Positions 8,525-17,595 of a stretch of 64,000 nucleotides of DNA are shown here, one piece after another. This DNA is from Candidatus Latescibacterota bacterium (GTDB taxonomy: Bacteria > Latescibacterota > UBA2968 > UBA8231): NCBI GenBank assembly GCA_007136405.1, contig SLHA01000048.1, positions 25,211-89,210 of the forward strand. Reading direction: 5' to 3'. The translations under genes were made by a program, and so were the position numbers. Below the pieces are notes generated by a model, which was given only the letters and a program-made list of their open reading frames with translations, did no database searches and was not told the origin of the DNA. Numbering within the stretch: position 1 is the stretch's first letter; every line of letters begins with the position of its first letter.

Positions 8525-9574
8525 TCATTCCCCGGAGGCGCGCTTGAGCAACTCCAGCCGGTCACCGGGTGCGATTTGGTCTGCCCCCTGCAGCACGCGT
8601 ACACTGGCCAGACGAGCACCGACGACCTGGATGACCTCGATCAGCCCCACAGGGGCGTCGACAGGCGAGTCGCCGGACTCTGGCTGATCAAGTGCCCGGT
8701 GCACGACGAAACGGAATCCCTGCCGTACTCCGTGTTCACTGCCGACATTGATATAGACTTCATCGTCGTATACGGACAGTATCTGCGCATCCCGGCCGTG
8801 CAATACCAGATCCCGGGGTTGAAGGGTCCCAACGAGCTCCGTCACCAGCTGGTCAATGGCGGCTATCGTGGCCGCCCCCAGCACTGTTTCCTCGAATTCT
8901 TCCGAGCCGAATTCCATCTTGCCCAGATTCATGAACTGCAGATCCTGATCTCGTGGTTTGCCCAGAAGATCCAATCCCAGATCCCTGTCTGTCAGGTCGG
9001 CATGCCCCATGCCGCGCCCGATCTCGACACCATCTTCCACTCTCAGGGCCACGACCTGGAATTGGGCCACACCGTTGTACGATTTGTACCCGCCGATCAG
9101 CGGATCCCCGGCACTGAACCGGCTCATGTTGTAATCGAGGATGGTGCCTTGCAGCACGATGTCTGCCTGGAGCCCTGCTCCCCAGGCCACCGCCTCCCGG
9201 GGGTACATCAGGCGTTGTCCGGCCACGGTCAAGGCGACAACCTCATGCGGCACCATTTCCCAATCAGGGTAGTCGGCCAGGCGTTCACTGAGCATTTCAG
9301 CCATGACCAGCGGCAGATTCCATATTCCCCGGCGGAAACCCGAGTCGTCCGCCATGGGCAGTACGGCGATATAGGGACTGGTGCTCTGCGAGTCCTGGCC
9401 TTCTGCCGCACGACGCTGGAAATAACGCTGTACTGCCTCCTCCTCCGAGGCCATGGCGGTAGCGACCGTTTCCGCGGTGGCCGCGGCAGAAGGCGACCGC
9501 CGTAACGACAGCGGGACGCAGGCAGTACCCATAAAGGCAGCGCATAGCAGGATCATGATCAGATGTGACAGCAT
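8525..9574 (-). CDS. CsgG/FlgT-like lipoprotein
   Basis: A 349-residue lipoprotein: MLSHLIMILLCAAFMGTAC is a signal peptide with a lipobox Cys at 19. Residues about 65-250 resemble the CsgG/FlgT middle-domain fold (YIAVLPMADDSGFRRGIWNL, then ADIVLQGTILDYN, then FQVVALRVEDGVEIGRG). Residues about 265-345 resemble the FlgT C-terminal domain (VYINVGSEHGVRQGFRFVV and APGDRLELL). FlgT-type proteins surround the flagellar outer-membrane ring and CsgG-type proteins form secretion pores, so an outer-membrane assembly role is likely. The start at 9574 fits a GAGAG ribosome site and the signal peptide. The match is by fold pattern rather than strict signature. Confidence 0.62.
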   Translation of the reverse strand: MLSHLIMILLCAAFMGTACVPLSLRRSPSAAATAETVATAMASEEEAVQRYFQRRAAEGQDSQSTSPYIAVLPMADDSGFRRGIWNLPLVMAEMLSERLADYPDWEMVPHEVVALTVAGQRLMYPREAVAWGAGLQADIVLQGTILDYNMSRFSAGDPLIGGYKSYNGVAQFQVVALRVEDGVEIGRGMGHADLTDRDLGLDLLGKPRDQDLQFMNLGKMEFGSEEFEETVLGAATIAAIDQLVTELVGTLQPRDLVLHGRDAQILSVYDDEVYINVGSEHGVRQGFRFVVHRALDQPESGDSPVDAPVGLIEVIQVVGARLASVRVLQGADQIAPGDRLELLKRASGE

Positions 9575-9997
9575 CGTACGACTCTCTCTCAAGTGGGCCA
9601 TGGGCGGTATGAACAGACAGGATGCACAGGTTGCTGAGGATTGGGAACCGATGCGAGCGCCTGTCTGCGCACCACCGCATGCCGGGGCTTCGAATCAATG
9701 GGCCACGTGCAATGAAGCCGGCAAGGATCTTCAGCACGATACCGGTACCGAATATACTAAAGAATCTACGTGCTATGGCCGGATGTGGGTGCGTTCGGGA
9801 CAAGCGCCTCCGCTCGTTCTCGCGCGCGAGCCCTGATGCGCGAGAACGAGCGCGACACCCTGCCACGGCCACGGTCCTGTTCAAGGGCGTCGCGAACCTG
9901 CGTCGGCATTTCCTCCGAACGCCATCGGCCAGCTCAATGTAGTGGCATCGTAGTGGCCGCAATAGTGCCTGGGATCTCAACACTGCCAGGCCTGTTG
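9575..9997. other. Intergenic region with a strong hairpin
   Basis: No gene is supported in these 423 bases. The main content is the 15-bp hairpin at 9811-9852, listed separately. The flanks show no promoter that could be assigned with confidence to the lipoprotein gene starting at 9574. Confidence 0.35.
9811..9852. repeat. Perfect 15-bp inverted repeat (terminator-like hairpin)
   Basis: CGCTCGTTCTCGCGC (9811-9825) and GCGCGAGAACGAGCG (9838-9852) are exact complements with a 12-nt loop. It lies about 145 bases past the end of the phosphodiesterase gene and lacks a U-tract. A terminator or mRNA-stabilising hairpin is likely; a dispersed REP-like element is the alternative. Confidence 0.6.
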
Positions 9998-11698
9998 TCA
10001 AAATGACAAACGGATGCCCATACTGTTGAAATCAGTGACTTTGAGCTTGATACTGTCCGTCAAACGATATCCGACCGAAAAAGCATGATTCCCCGACGTT
10101 TTCAGTATGCCCACCATATCATACCTGCCGTAACCGGTGTTGTACTTGAGCATGAAGAAAGGATCCTGCGCATCCGCCGACCATTGCCAACCCGCACCCA
10201 GCCAGAGTCGTGAAAGATAGGAGCGCTGCATATCATAGGCGCCCCAGACGGATCCCTTTTCCGGCACCGAGCCTCGCCCTACGGTCAACTCTGCCCCCGC
10301 CTGGTAGCGGTACACAGGCGACAGCGTCAACCCCAACGTCGCCTCAACCCTGGATACATGGCTGTGTACGCGCAAGGTGTGCCTGTCACGTCTTGGTTCA
10401 GAGAGAAAGTCGAATTCGTAGACTTCGGAGAATAACTCTTCTAGCCAGATCACCCGGTGGTCCTTGATGTTCTCCACATCAGGACCCCGTGCCATCACCG
10501 GCACGACCATCTCTCGTGCGGTGAAACCACCGTGATTTCCCATCCGAGTGTAGAGGGTTTCAGCGAATTTGGTGGCATCGAAGGAAACCACGATTTCACT
10601 CGCATTCGGGTTCTTCAAAAACCTGGACACGATGACCGGTGTAGCCGGATAATCGTGGTCGATGGTCAACTCCAGCCATTCATCAGCCGAACGATATTCA
10701 CCACCGTAGCCCAGATCCCCATAGCCCAGGGCATCTCTACCGTTACAGATCAGTCGATATCTGTCTTCGATGCGGTGTACGAACAATTCCGCTCCCTGGG
10801 CAAACCCCTTTACCCAGTTTTCGTCGACACGAAAGAAGGCAAAATCAAGCGGTGTTTCATCCACCATTCGACGGGCGATCTCTTCTTTCCGGCCGGCATC
10901 CTTCAAGTAGAGCAGCGGATACGAAAAAACTTCTATATCTTCAGCGAACAAGTCGTCAACGAGGTCGTAAATTGGGACACCTTCACCAAAAACCATTCCA
11001 TGATCGGAGTAGATAATCACGTTTACATCGCAATCCAACCGTTCGATGTACCGCCCGAGGACTCTGTCGAAATTCCTGAGATGCTGAAGATAGGATTCTT
11101 TGCCTTGCTGATGCCCGTAAATATCGATGGTATACCAGTAAAATTCAAGCACGCGATATTCGTCGAAATATTCTACGGTGTTCATCAACGCCGGTTCTGC
11201 CAGCCCATCGAATGTGGGCAAGCCGTACATCAAGTTGGATCTGGCCAGCCTATGCTTGCTCTTGGCCATCAAGATGAATGTGTTGGTCATCTGCAGTGAT
11301 TCGTAATCTTGGTACATCGGAATATCCCACCCGACGACAAGCCCTTCGCTGACCGATTTCGCGTCACGAATGCTGGAAATCACAAAAGGTGTTTTGCTGG
11401 GGAAGTACGTCAGCCCCTGTCTGATCAACCCCCTCCTGTGGAAATGGTGGTCTATGTTGGGCAGGTTGCCTCTGTCGATCTCTTTCTGCATGAGATCGAA
11501 GGCCACGGCGTCCACATGGATCAGGATCAGCTTAGGCCCTTGTGCCCTGTCCCGGGCGCTCCCGTGCGCCGCAGGCACGATGAGGCTTAGCGACAACCCG
11601 ATGGCCATGAACCACGGAAGGAGCCGCTCGGACAGGTCCGGTCTCTGTACGTCTCGCGGTGCCGCGGAACCGGACTGCTGGTAGGAGGACCTGTGCAT
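9998..11698 (-). CDS. Alkaline-phosphatase-superfamily phosphodiesterase with barrel-like C-terminus
   Basis: Residues about 55-430 match type I phosphodiesterase/nucleotide pyrophosphatase enzymes. Metal and nucleophile sites are visible: Asp63 (ILIHVDAV), Thr103 or its neighbour (YFPSKTP), Asp192 and His196 (IDIYGHQQG), Asp232-His233 (IYSDHGM) and a late NHGGFTAREMVVPV. A hydrophobic stretch at about 26-45 ending in AAHG suggests export. The last 125 residues or so are a different, aromatic, alternating beta sequence ending in SMGIRLSF. This recalls outer-membrane barrel strands with a terminal Phe. The gene lies 8 bases after a small barrel-like gene, so the two are probably one operon. 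The start is uncertain: no strong ribosome site is seen. The substrate is unknown. Confidence 0.78.
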   Translation of the reverse strand: MHRSSYQQSGSAAPRDVQRPDLSERLLPWFMAIGLSLSLIVPAAHGSARDRAQGPKLILIHVDAVAFDLMQKEIDRGNLPNIDHHFHRRGLIRQGLTYFPSKTPFVISSIRDAKSVSEGLVVGWDIPMYQDYESLQMTNTFILMAKSKHRLARSNLMYGLPTFDGLAEPALMNTVEYFDEYRVLEFYWYTIDIYGHQQGKESYLQHLRNFDRVLGRYIERLDCDVNVIIYSDHGMVFGEGVPIYDLVDDLFAEDIEVFSYPLLYLKDAGRKEEIARRMVDETPLDFAFFRVDENWVKGFAQGAELFVHRIEDRYRLICNGRDALGYGDLGYGGEYRSADEWLELTIDHDYPATPVIVSRFLKNPNASEIVVSFDATKFAETLYTRMGNHGGFTAREMVVPVMARGPDVENIKDHRVIWLEELFSEVYEFDFLSEPRRDRHTLRVHSHVSRVEATLGLTLSPVYRYQAGAELTVGRGSVPEKGSVWGAYDMQRSYLSRLWLGAGWQWSADAQDPFFMLKYNTGYGRYDMVGILKTSGNHAFSVGYRLTDSIKLKVTDFNSMGIRLSF

Positions 11699-11706
11699 AG
11701 GCTGTG

Positions 11707-12228
11707 TTATTCGAACAGGACGACACTCAACCCTGCGGCTGGCCGGAAGTGATGGCTGTTGTCGACATAGGTCCAGCGCGCTTCGACGAACCAGCGCAAC
11801 AACCGTTCAGGCCGGCGGACGCCTGTCTGCTGCAACCGGAGGAAAAGGTTGTATCCGACCTGGATGCCCTGTTTGCCGAAACGGGCGCCGTCGGCGACAG
11901 TGAGTCCCACACCGCGCCAAAGCAATGGTCTTCTGACCATCATGTCCGCATTGGCCTGCCAGTACAGGCTGTCGCCGAGGAACAGTTCAACGGCCGGAGA
12001 AAAAACGCGTAATCCACCTATGGGCAAGAGGCTGTGAAGGCCAACCCCCGGAGCATCCGCCTGGTAATCATATGCCCCATGTACACCGATGGCCGGTGCC
12101 ATGGCCCGCCGATCGCTCCTTCCCGAAGCGATCAGAGGGCGCACTTCCCGACTCCATGCCGCATCAGCCGGGCGTGCGCACAGGGCGGACCATCCGATCA
12201 CGATGTACAGGAGCAGACCCAGCGACAT
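11707..12228 (-). CDS. Small outer-membrane beta-barrel-like protein
   Basis: A 173-residue exported protein. MSLGLLLYIVIGWSALCARP followed by ADAA is a signal peptide. The mature part is a chain of alternating hydrophobic and polar strands (FSPAVELFLGDSLYWQANAD, GIQVGYNLFLRLQ, RWFVEARWTYVDNSHH) ending in GLSVVLFE, as in small OmpW- or lipid A-modifying-type barrels. The ATG at 12228 was chosen because it puts the signal peptide first; the longer frame upstream is not convincing. It is followed after 8 bases by the phosphodiesterase gene, whose C-terminus has a similar strand pattern. No exact family was recognised. Confidence 0.62.
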   Translation of the reverse strand: MSLGLLLYIVIGWSALCARPADAAWSREVRPLIASGRSDRRAMAPAIGVHGAYDYQADAPGVGLHSLLPIGGLRVFSPAVELFLGDSLYWQANADMMVRRPLLWRGVGLTVADGARFGKQGIQVGYNLFLRLQQTGVRRPERLLRWFVEARWTYVDNSHHFRPAAGLSVVLFE

Positions 12229-12569
12229 ACGGAACCCCGCTCGGCCGGGGGTAACAGATCTCCGAGCCGGGCAGCCCCAGCTTGGGGTGACTCCAGGGGC
12301 TGCCGTGGTGTGGCAACAACCGTTGAACGCCTCGACGCCCGCAAGTACCGCCTTCAGGACGATCGGGACACCCGCCTGGTTTCCCACGCAACCTCTCCAA
12401 GATCTCAGCATGCCGCCATGTACCCGGGAATCCTTGTCATCGACAAGACTCATCATGCACCATCGTACGGTGAGCCGACGATCCGCCTTGCGACCGGAAT
12501 ACAGATGGACAGCCCGTTGGCCCGGCGTATAAGGCATGGATGTGCCATGATGTCATCGGATGACGACTA
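12229..12569. other. Intergenic region between barrel-like gene and tRNA-Lys
   Basis: No supported gene in about 340 bases. A 6-bp palindromic element (GTCATC/GATGAC, near 12552-12564) follows the 3' end of the tRNA and is too short to be a convincing terminator. Promoters for the minus-strand envelope block should lie here. Confidence 0.3.
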
Positions 12570-12645
12570 TGGCGAGCCCGGCGGGAATCGAACCCGCGAC
12601 CAACGGATTAAAAGTCCGCTGCTCTACCAGCTGAGCTACGGGCTC
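12570..12645 (-). tRNA. tRNA-Lys (anticodon TTT)
   Basis: The complement folds as a 76-nt class I tRNA: acceptor GAGCCCG/CGGGCTC, D-arm GTAGCTCAGCTGGTAGAGC, anticodon arm GCGGA-CTTTTAA-TCCGT with anticodon TTT, and T-arm GCGGGTTCGATTCCCGC. The discriminator base is G and the CCA end is encoded. Confidence 0.97.
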
Positions 12646-12877
12646 ACACGGAGGGAGGAATCTGCACGATAAAAACAGGGAACTGGACGCCGGCACCCTG
12701 CAGGCAGCTTTTTAACATACGGGCCGGATACCGCTGCGTCAACATCAGGCGATCATCTCGACAAGCTCGCCACTGACAGTTACGAATTGGGCGAGGCCTG
12801 ACAACTTGTGGTCACCCAGCTCCCAACCTATGCTCTTGATCCCGGACGTGGCGCCAACCCGAACGCGGAGAAGAGGA

Positions 12878-13693
12878 ATGTATGCGCAGTCGTACGACGG
12901 TAGTGGCAGGAAGATCATGTGGCAGGAAATGTGGCGTCAGGAATTCCTCGACGCTCTGGAACTTGCCCCCGTGGTTATCGTCCCGGTAGGTTCGGTGGAG
13001 CAGCATGGGCCGCACTGCCCCATGGATGTGGATATTTCGGCACCTTTCTACATGGCGGCTGCGGTCGCACGACGGGTGGATGAGTTTCCCGTAATCGTGG
13101 CCCCACCGGTGTGGTCGGGCCTGGCCCACTACAATATGGGCTTCCCGGGTACCATCAGCGTGCGCCTGGAGACCTTTCAGATGCTGCTGGCCGATATCGT
13201 CCGGAGCATTCACGCCAATGGCTTCGAACGGATCGTCTGCCTCAATGGCCACGGTGGCAACTTCGGACCGAGCCGTGCCGTGTGCTGGGAACTGGCCAGG
13301 GAAGACATCTTTTCCCTGCACTTCAACTGGTGGAATATGGTCAGCGAGGAACTGCGGGCCTGGGGCGAGTCCGATACCGGCGTGGGGCACGGAGGCGAAT
13401 GGGAGACCTCCGTGCAGTTGCATCTGCGGGGCCATATGGTGGACTGGCAGCATGCCGTGCGCGATGAAACGGGGACTCAGCCGTTCTCCGCCGAAGCGTC
13501 CTTCGCCGAATTTGCCGAACGCCGGCGCGACACGGTGAACAACACCGGGGTCATGGGCGATGCGTTGGCTGCCACGGCAGAAAAGGGCAGACGGATCTTC
13601 GACCTGGCGTGCCAGCGCCTGGAAAAGCTGGTGCGCGAATACCATGAGTTACCGGTACGCCACTACCGCGAGTTCGGCAGTCACTGTCCCTGA
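12878..13693 (+). CDS. Creatininase-family amidohydrolase (first copy)
   Basis: Creatininase-family enzymes are metal-dependent amide hydrolases acting on creatinine, guanidino or formamide-type rings. The 271-residue protein has the signature VGSVEQHGPHCPMDVD (Glu41, His43, His46, Asp50), the central LNGHGGN (122-128) and GHGGEWETS (about 170-178), which supply the metal ligands. The ATG at 12878 follows GGAG by 7 bases. It stands on the plus strand, convergent with a sugar-acid catabolic set, and a second family member lies at the other end of that set. The true substrate is probably not creatinine. Confidence 0.88.
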   Translation: MYAQSYDGSGRKIMWQEMWRQEFLDALELAPVVIVPVGSVEQHGPHCPMDVDISAPFYMAAAVARRVDEFPVIVAPPVWSGLAHYNMGFPGTISVRLETFQMLLADIVRSIHANGFERIVCLNGHGGNFGPSRAVCWELAREDIFSLHFNWWNMVSEELRAWGESDTGVGHGGEWETSVQLHLRGHMVDWQHAVRDETGTQPFSAEASFAEFAERRRDTVNNTGVMGDALAATAEKGRRIFDLACQRLEKLVREYHELPVRHYREFGSHCP

Positions 13694-13787
13694 GCGGTGC
13701 AGGCCGGAGCAGGTGCACTCCGTTGCCGGCGAGCTACCGGCCCATGCGTGTCCTTTGTGCGCCCCCCCGCCGGTGTCCGCAAGCAAC

Positions 13788-13843
13788 CGGCCCTCCGCCC
13801 GATCCCGCTCACTGCTGCCGGCGAGCGCAGACGCGGAGGGCCG
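13788..13843. terminator. 11-bp hairpin between convergent genes
   Basis: CGGCCCTCCGC (13788-13798) pairs exactly with GCGGAGGGCCG (13833-13843). The inner segment can pair further through GCTC/GAGC. It lies between the stops of the creatininase-family gene and the enolase-superfamily gene and has no U-tract, so a bidirectional terminator role is likely but unproven. Confidence 0.45.
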
Positions 13844-13858
13844 TTGGGTCGCCGCACA

Positions 13859-14869
13859 TCATCCCACCCGGTAGTGCTCGACGGCATCCATATCCAGTTC
13901 GACACCCAGTCCAGGCCTGTCCGGCACCTCTACAAAGCCGTCCTTCGGTATCAAGGCGCCACCGATGAGGTCATTCTCCCGCGTGAAGTGCAGGACATCC
14001 GACGGGATGGTGGCGTTGCGCACCACCGCATGCACGTGGGTGCCATAGGCCCCCGAAACGCCCAGCCCCAACCCGACAACCTGCAACCAGACCGGCAGAC
14101 CGGCGGCTTCGGCCATGCCGGCGTTGATCAACACGGTTTCCACGCTGCCGCCGGTATTGAACATGTCGGCAGCTTCGGCCCGGATAGCGCTCATGATCTG
14201 GCGCGAATCGTACAGATGCGGCGCCAGAGCGATGCGCGTATGGCGGCGAAAATCCCGGTACTGGTGCCAGCCGGGCAGATACTGAAAAGGATCCTCGAAG
14301 GCCTGCACGTTGTACTTTTCCAGCTGCCCCGCCAGACGCAGACTGGTCTGCAGATCGCCGAAGGTGAAGTTGGGATCGACGATGATGCCGTAGTCCGGTC
14401 CGGCCGCCTTGGTCATCAGTGCGACGGTCTCGACGATATTCCAGGGCCGTGCCTTCAGTTTGTGCGTCCGGTACCCCTGACGCGCCCCCTCTTCCGCCAT
14501 GGCGGCAAACTGGGCCGGTTCCAGCGGGGGCGACCAGTAGCCCACCGGGACACGATCCCAGTGTCTTGTACCCATCAGGCGGTACGCCGGTACGCCCAGC
14601 GCCTTGCCGGCAATGTCGAACAACGCCATGGCCATGGCGCCGCCCATGCTGGTCAGGTTCTGCGCCAGAGGATCCGCGTCCAGCCAGCGGTCGGCCAGAT
14701 CGTCCAGGCGCTGGCCGCGCCCCCCCTCTCCGAACCCGGTGATGCCCTCGTCGGTGTGTACGCGGATAATGGGTATGGGACGTTCGCGAAAATCATCCGG
14801 CCGGCTCTGCTGAATGGCCGGAATATGCGGAACAGCGGTGATGAACTGCTCGATGCGGGTGATCTTCAT
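13859..14869 (-). CDS. Mandelate racemase/muconate lactonizing enzyme-like protein (enolase superfamily), atypical metal site
   Basis: This 336-residue protein has the enolase-superfamily layout: a capping domain with GITGFGEGG (42-50), then a barrel carrying KLK (Lys137, Lys139), a first metal ligand in IIVDPNFTF (Asp165) and a second in AFEDPF (Glu192). At the third position, where an Asp or Glu is expected, the sequence is IALAPHLYDS, so His218 or Asp221 may substitute or the site may be changed. Members abstract a proton next to a carboxylate in sugar acids and related compounds. It is the last gene of a minus-strand catabolic set with a second paralogue, an oxidoreductase and an isomerase. 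Confidence 0.83.
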   Translation of the reverse strand: MKITRIEQFITAVPHIPAIQQSRPDDFRERPIPIIRVHTDEGITGFGEGGRGQRLDDLADRWLDADPLAQNLTSMGGAMAMALFDIAGKALGVPAYRLMGTRHWDRVPVGYWSPPLEPAQFAAMAEEGARQGYRTHKLKARPWNIVETVALMTKAAGPDYGIIVDPNFTFGDLQTSLRLAGQLEKYNVQAFEDPFQYLPGWHQYRDFRRHTRIALAPHLYDSRQIMSAIRAEAADMFNTGGSVETVLINAGMAEAAGLPVWLQVVGLGLGVSGAYGTHVHAVVRNATIPSDVLHFTRENDLIGGALIPKDGFVEVPDRPGLGVELDMDAVEHYRVG

Positions 14870-15087
14870 GATAGGGTTGTCCTGTCATTCCAATGAGCAC
14901 TCGTTCCGGTAATGATACAGACGGCGCTGTGTCGGCAGCATATCAACGGCCGGCCTGCCGTCCCTCGGTATGTTAGGATCCAACGTTGCCGCGACACGGC
15001 CCCAGCCCCGCGTGTCGACCTCAGTGCCGCATTCGTTCCAGGCGGCTGAGTCACCGCGGGGGCAGAGGCGCAGACCGCGACTTCCGG

Positions 15088-16326
15088 TCACCGCGTGGCC
15101 TGGTAATAGCGTCGAAAGGCACGGGCTTCCAGACCGCGCGGATTGAGCTTCACGCCGACTCCGGGGTCCTTTGGAACCGGCAGGATCCCGTCCCGGGCGA
15201 TCACCGGCTCCGGATCCTCCAGGATCTCCCCGGCCAACGCCTCCTCCGCCTCATTGCCCACGGTTTCCAGTATGTGCCCGTTGCGGATGCTGCACATGGC
15301 CTGGAGTCCCTGGGCCACGGCTAGCGGGCCGTTGGGATTGTGTGGCGCCATGGCCACATTGTGGCTGGCCGCCAACGCCGCCAGCTCGTGAAACTGTCCG
15401 TACCCGCCGCAGTTGCCCAGATCCGGCTGGAAGATGTCGACGGCACGTCCGGTGACCATACTGGTCATATTGCTGTCGTACACCGTGGCGGTACGTTCAC
15501 CGCCGCTCAGGCGCGGGCCGCCGCAGGCATACGATGCTTCCCTGAGCTGCCTCAACCCCGCGATATCCTCCGGCGGCACCGGCTCCTCGATCAGATCCAC
15601 CAGCCCCTTCAGGCGGTGAACCAGCTGTACGGCCGTAGCCGCGCTCAGACGGGCATGGCAGTCGACCCATATCTCCATCGCATCACCGTGGACCTTTCGA
15701 GCCTGGGCGAAAAAGCCGATCACCTGGCTGATGATCCGCGCGTCCGTCCATTGGTGCTCGTTGTGACTGCCGTCAACCAGGCCCTTGGTGCCGGAATACG
15801 CGGCTCCGTCGATATGGTATTCGGCTCCATCCTGCGAGACCCGCTGCACCTGGCCGTAGTACACCGGCAGGGTGGTCTTGGCCACGCGGTAGCCCCGTTG
15901 CCGGGCCGCACCGATGTTGGCGGCGAACTCGTCCGGACTGCTGCCCCCGGGTACGTGGCAGTAGACCGGCACCTGGTCAAAGGTGGGACCACCGAACAAT
16001 TCATGGATGGGCCGGCCCAATTCCTTGCCCTTGATATCCCACATGGCCATCTCGATGGCACTGATGGCCGAAACCGCTACGGTGCCGATGGTCCACTGGT
16101 TGTCACGATACATCCGCTCGAAATGCAGCGCCGGCCGGCGGGGGTCTGTACCGATCAGGCCAATGTTCTCCGTCAGGTTGCGGATGCCCTGCAGCGTTGC
16201 ATCATCGAAACGCTTGGTGACGACCTCGGAGATGCCGGTAATGCCCGCATCCGTGTGGATCTGGGTGATGATCAGGTTGCGAAAATTCGCATCGATCAGC
16301 CGCGCATCGACTGCTGTGATCTTCAT
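15088..16326 (-). CDS. Enolase-superfamily sugar-acid dehydratase-like protein
   Basis: A 412-residue enolase-superfamily member with all expected parts: capping domain with GITGISEVV, metal ligands at Asp222 (IWVDCHARL), Glu248 (LIEEPVPPED) and Glu277 (LSGGERT), and a late AMAPHNPNGPL motif (His329). That pattern is close to galactonate/gluconate-type dehydratases. It would dehydrate a sugar acid to the 2-keto-3-deoxy form. The ATG at 16326 follows GGAGAAAGG; the longer frame reaching 16737 runs through the neighbouring gene and was rejected. It is 85 bases downstream of the Gfo/Idh/MocA gene and probably co-transcribed with it. Confidence 0.88.
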   Translation of the reverse strand: MKITAVDARLIDANFRNLIITQIHTDAGITGISEVVTKRFDDATLQGIRNLTENIGLIGTDPRRPALHFERMYRDNQWTIGTVAVSAISAIEMAMWDIKGKELGRPIHELFGGPTFDQVPVYCHVPGGSSPDEFAANIGAARQRGYRVAKTTLPVYYGQVQRVSQDGAEYHIDGAAYSGTKGLVDGSHNEHQWTDARIISQVIGFFAQARKVHGDAMEIWVDCHARLSAATAVQLVHRLKGLVDLIEEPVPPEDIAGLRQLREASYACGGPRLSGGERTATVYDSNMTSMVTGRAVDIFQPDLGNCGGYGQFHELAALAASHNVAMAPHNPNGPLAVAQGLQAMCSIRNGHILETVGNEAEEALAGEILEDPEPVIARDGILPVPKDPGVGVKLNPRGLEARAFRRYYQATR

Positions 16327-16411
16327 GCTCTGCCTTTCTCCGCCAGAAGCCGGGCTGCTGGCGCGCAGGTTGATATGCCGGATCCGGCGTCCGCTGGCAC
16401 GGCGGCGGAAA

Positions 16412-17404
16412 TCAGCGATTGATGTCCACTTCCACCGGCACGCCCTCCCGGGCCGACCGGTAGATATGTTCGAGCAGGGCGACGGTGCGGCGCCCTTCGC
16501 GGCCGTCGACGCGCACCGGCACCCCCTGGTTGACGGCGCGCACCATGTCTTCCATGGCGCTATGCACCGGATTATCCACTTGCTGCAGCCTGTCCTCCAG
16601 CTCTTCGCCGAAGACCCGCATGGTCCCGTCCAGGGCGGCATCGATGAGCACGGCGCCTTCCGTACCGTGCACTTCGGCAGCGAAGTAGACACTGGTCGGA
16701 AAGGTGGTGGTTCCGACGATGGTGCCTGTGGCTCCACTGGGAAAACTCAGCAGGACAGCGCCCACGTCCTCGGTCTCGATCTGGTGCGACATGATGGCGG
16801 TCTCGGCGTACAACCGCCGCGGATCGCCCATGAACCACAACAGCAGGTCCAGCAGGTGCGATCCCTGGTTGGCCAGTGAGCCACCGCCGTCCATGGCCCA
16901 GGTGCCGCGCCAGCCGTCATTGTGGTCATAGTAATCCTGCGAGCGGAACCACTTGAACCGTACCTCACCGATGATCGGCTGTCCCAGCCAACCCTGTCGC
17001 ATGGCTTCGGCCACACGCACGTTGTTGTCGACGTACCGGCTCTGATAGTCCACGCCCAGGATCACACCGGCCTCGTCCGCGGCCTGGATCAGCCGGTCAC
17101 AGGCGGCAGTGGTCACATCCATGGGCTTGGTGGTCAACACGTGCTTGCCGGCTCGGGCAGCCCGCACCCCCACTTCGGCGTGCACCCCGCTCGGGGTCAT
17201 CACCATGACCACATCCACGTCGTCCCGGGTCAGGGCGTCTTCCAGACGGGTGGACCAGTCGCAATCCAGCTCTGCGGCCACCTCACGGGCCAGATCCTCC
17301 TTCAAGTCGACCACGATCCGCAATTCGGCGCCTTCGGTCTGATGCTGGATCTGGCGGGCACGACTGCGTCCCATACCCAGACCGATCACGGCAAATCCTG
17401 TCAT
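16412..17404 (-). CDS. Gfo/Idh/MocA-family oxidoreductase
   Basis: A 330-residue NAD(P)-dependent dehydrogenase of sugars, inositols or related polyols. The Rossmann start is FAVIGLGMGRSRARQI. The conserved Lys-Pro pair of the active site is TTKPMD (Lys93, Pro94), and the substrate-side motif GGGSLANQGSHLLDLLLW is typical of the family. The ATG at 17404 follows GAGGAG. The gene order with an isomerase before it and dehydratase-like genes after it suggests a pathway from a cyclic polyol or sugar to a keto-deoxy acid. Confidence 0.92.
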   Translation of the reverse strand: MTGFAVIGLGMGRSRARQIQHQTEGAELRIVVDLKEDLAREVAAELDCDWSTRLEDALTRDDVDVVMVMTPSGVHAEVGVRAARAGKHVLTTKPMDVTTAACDRLIQAADEAGVILGVDYQSRYVDNNVRVAEAMRQGWLGQPIIGEVRFKWFRSQDYYDHNDGWRGTWAMDGGGSLANQGSHLLDLLLWFMGDPRRLYAETAIMSHQIETEDVGAVLLSFPSGATGTIVGTTTFPTSVYFAAEVHGTEGAVLIDAALDGTMRVFGEELEDRLQQVDNPVHSAMEDMVRAVNQGVPVRVDGREGRRTVALLEHIYRSAREGVPVEVDINR

Positions 17405-17595
17405 CTGTTACTCCTCTCATCGTTTGAGGACCGTCGCCGGTGCGAACGACCCGGGGTTTCCTGTCCTGGTAGAGGACGGTGGTCCACCGGGGATAGCCAT
17501 CACTGGCGACCTCCGCACATGCGCTCCAAGCAAGGGAAAGACGCCACAACCAGGGGATACGCGCCACACCCACCGCCGGCAGTCGGCCGCTGCGT

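Noticed and set aside
15340..16422. A plus-strand frame of 360 codons within the enolase-superfamily gene
   Set aside because: The minus-strand protein has all metal ligands of its family; the antisense frame is a shadow.
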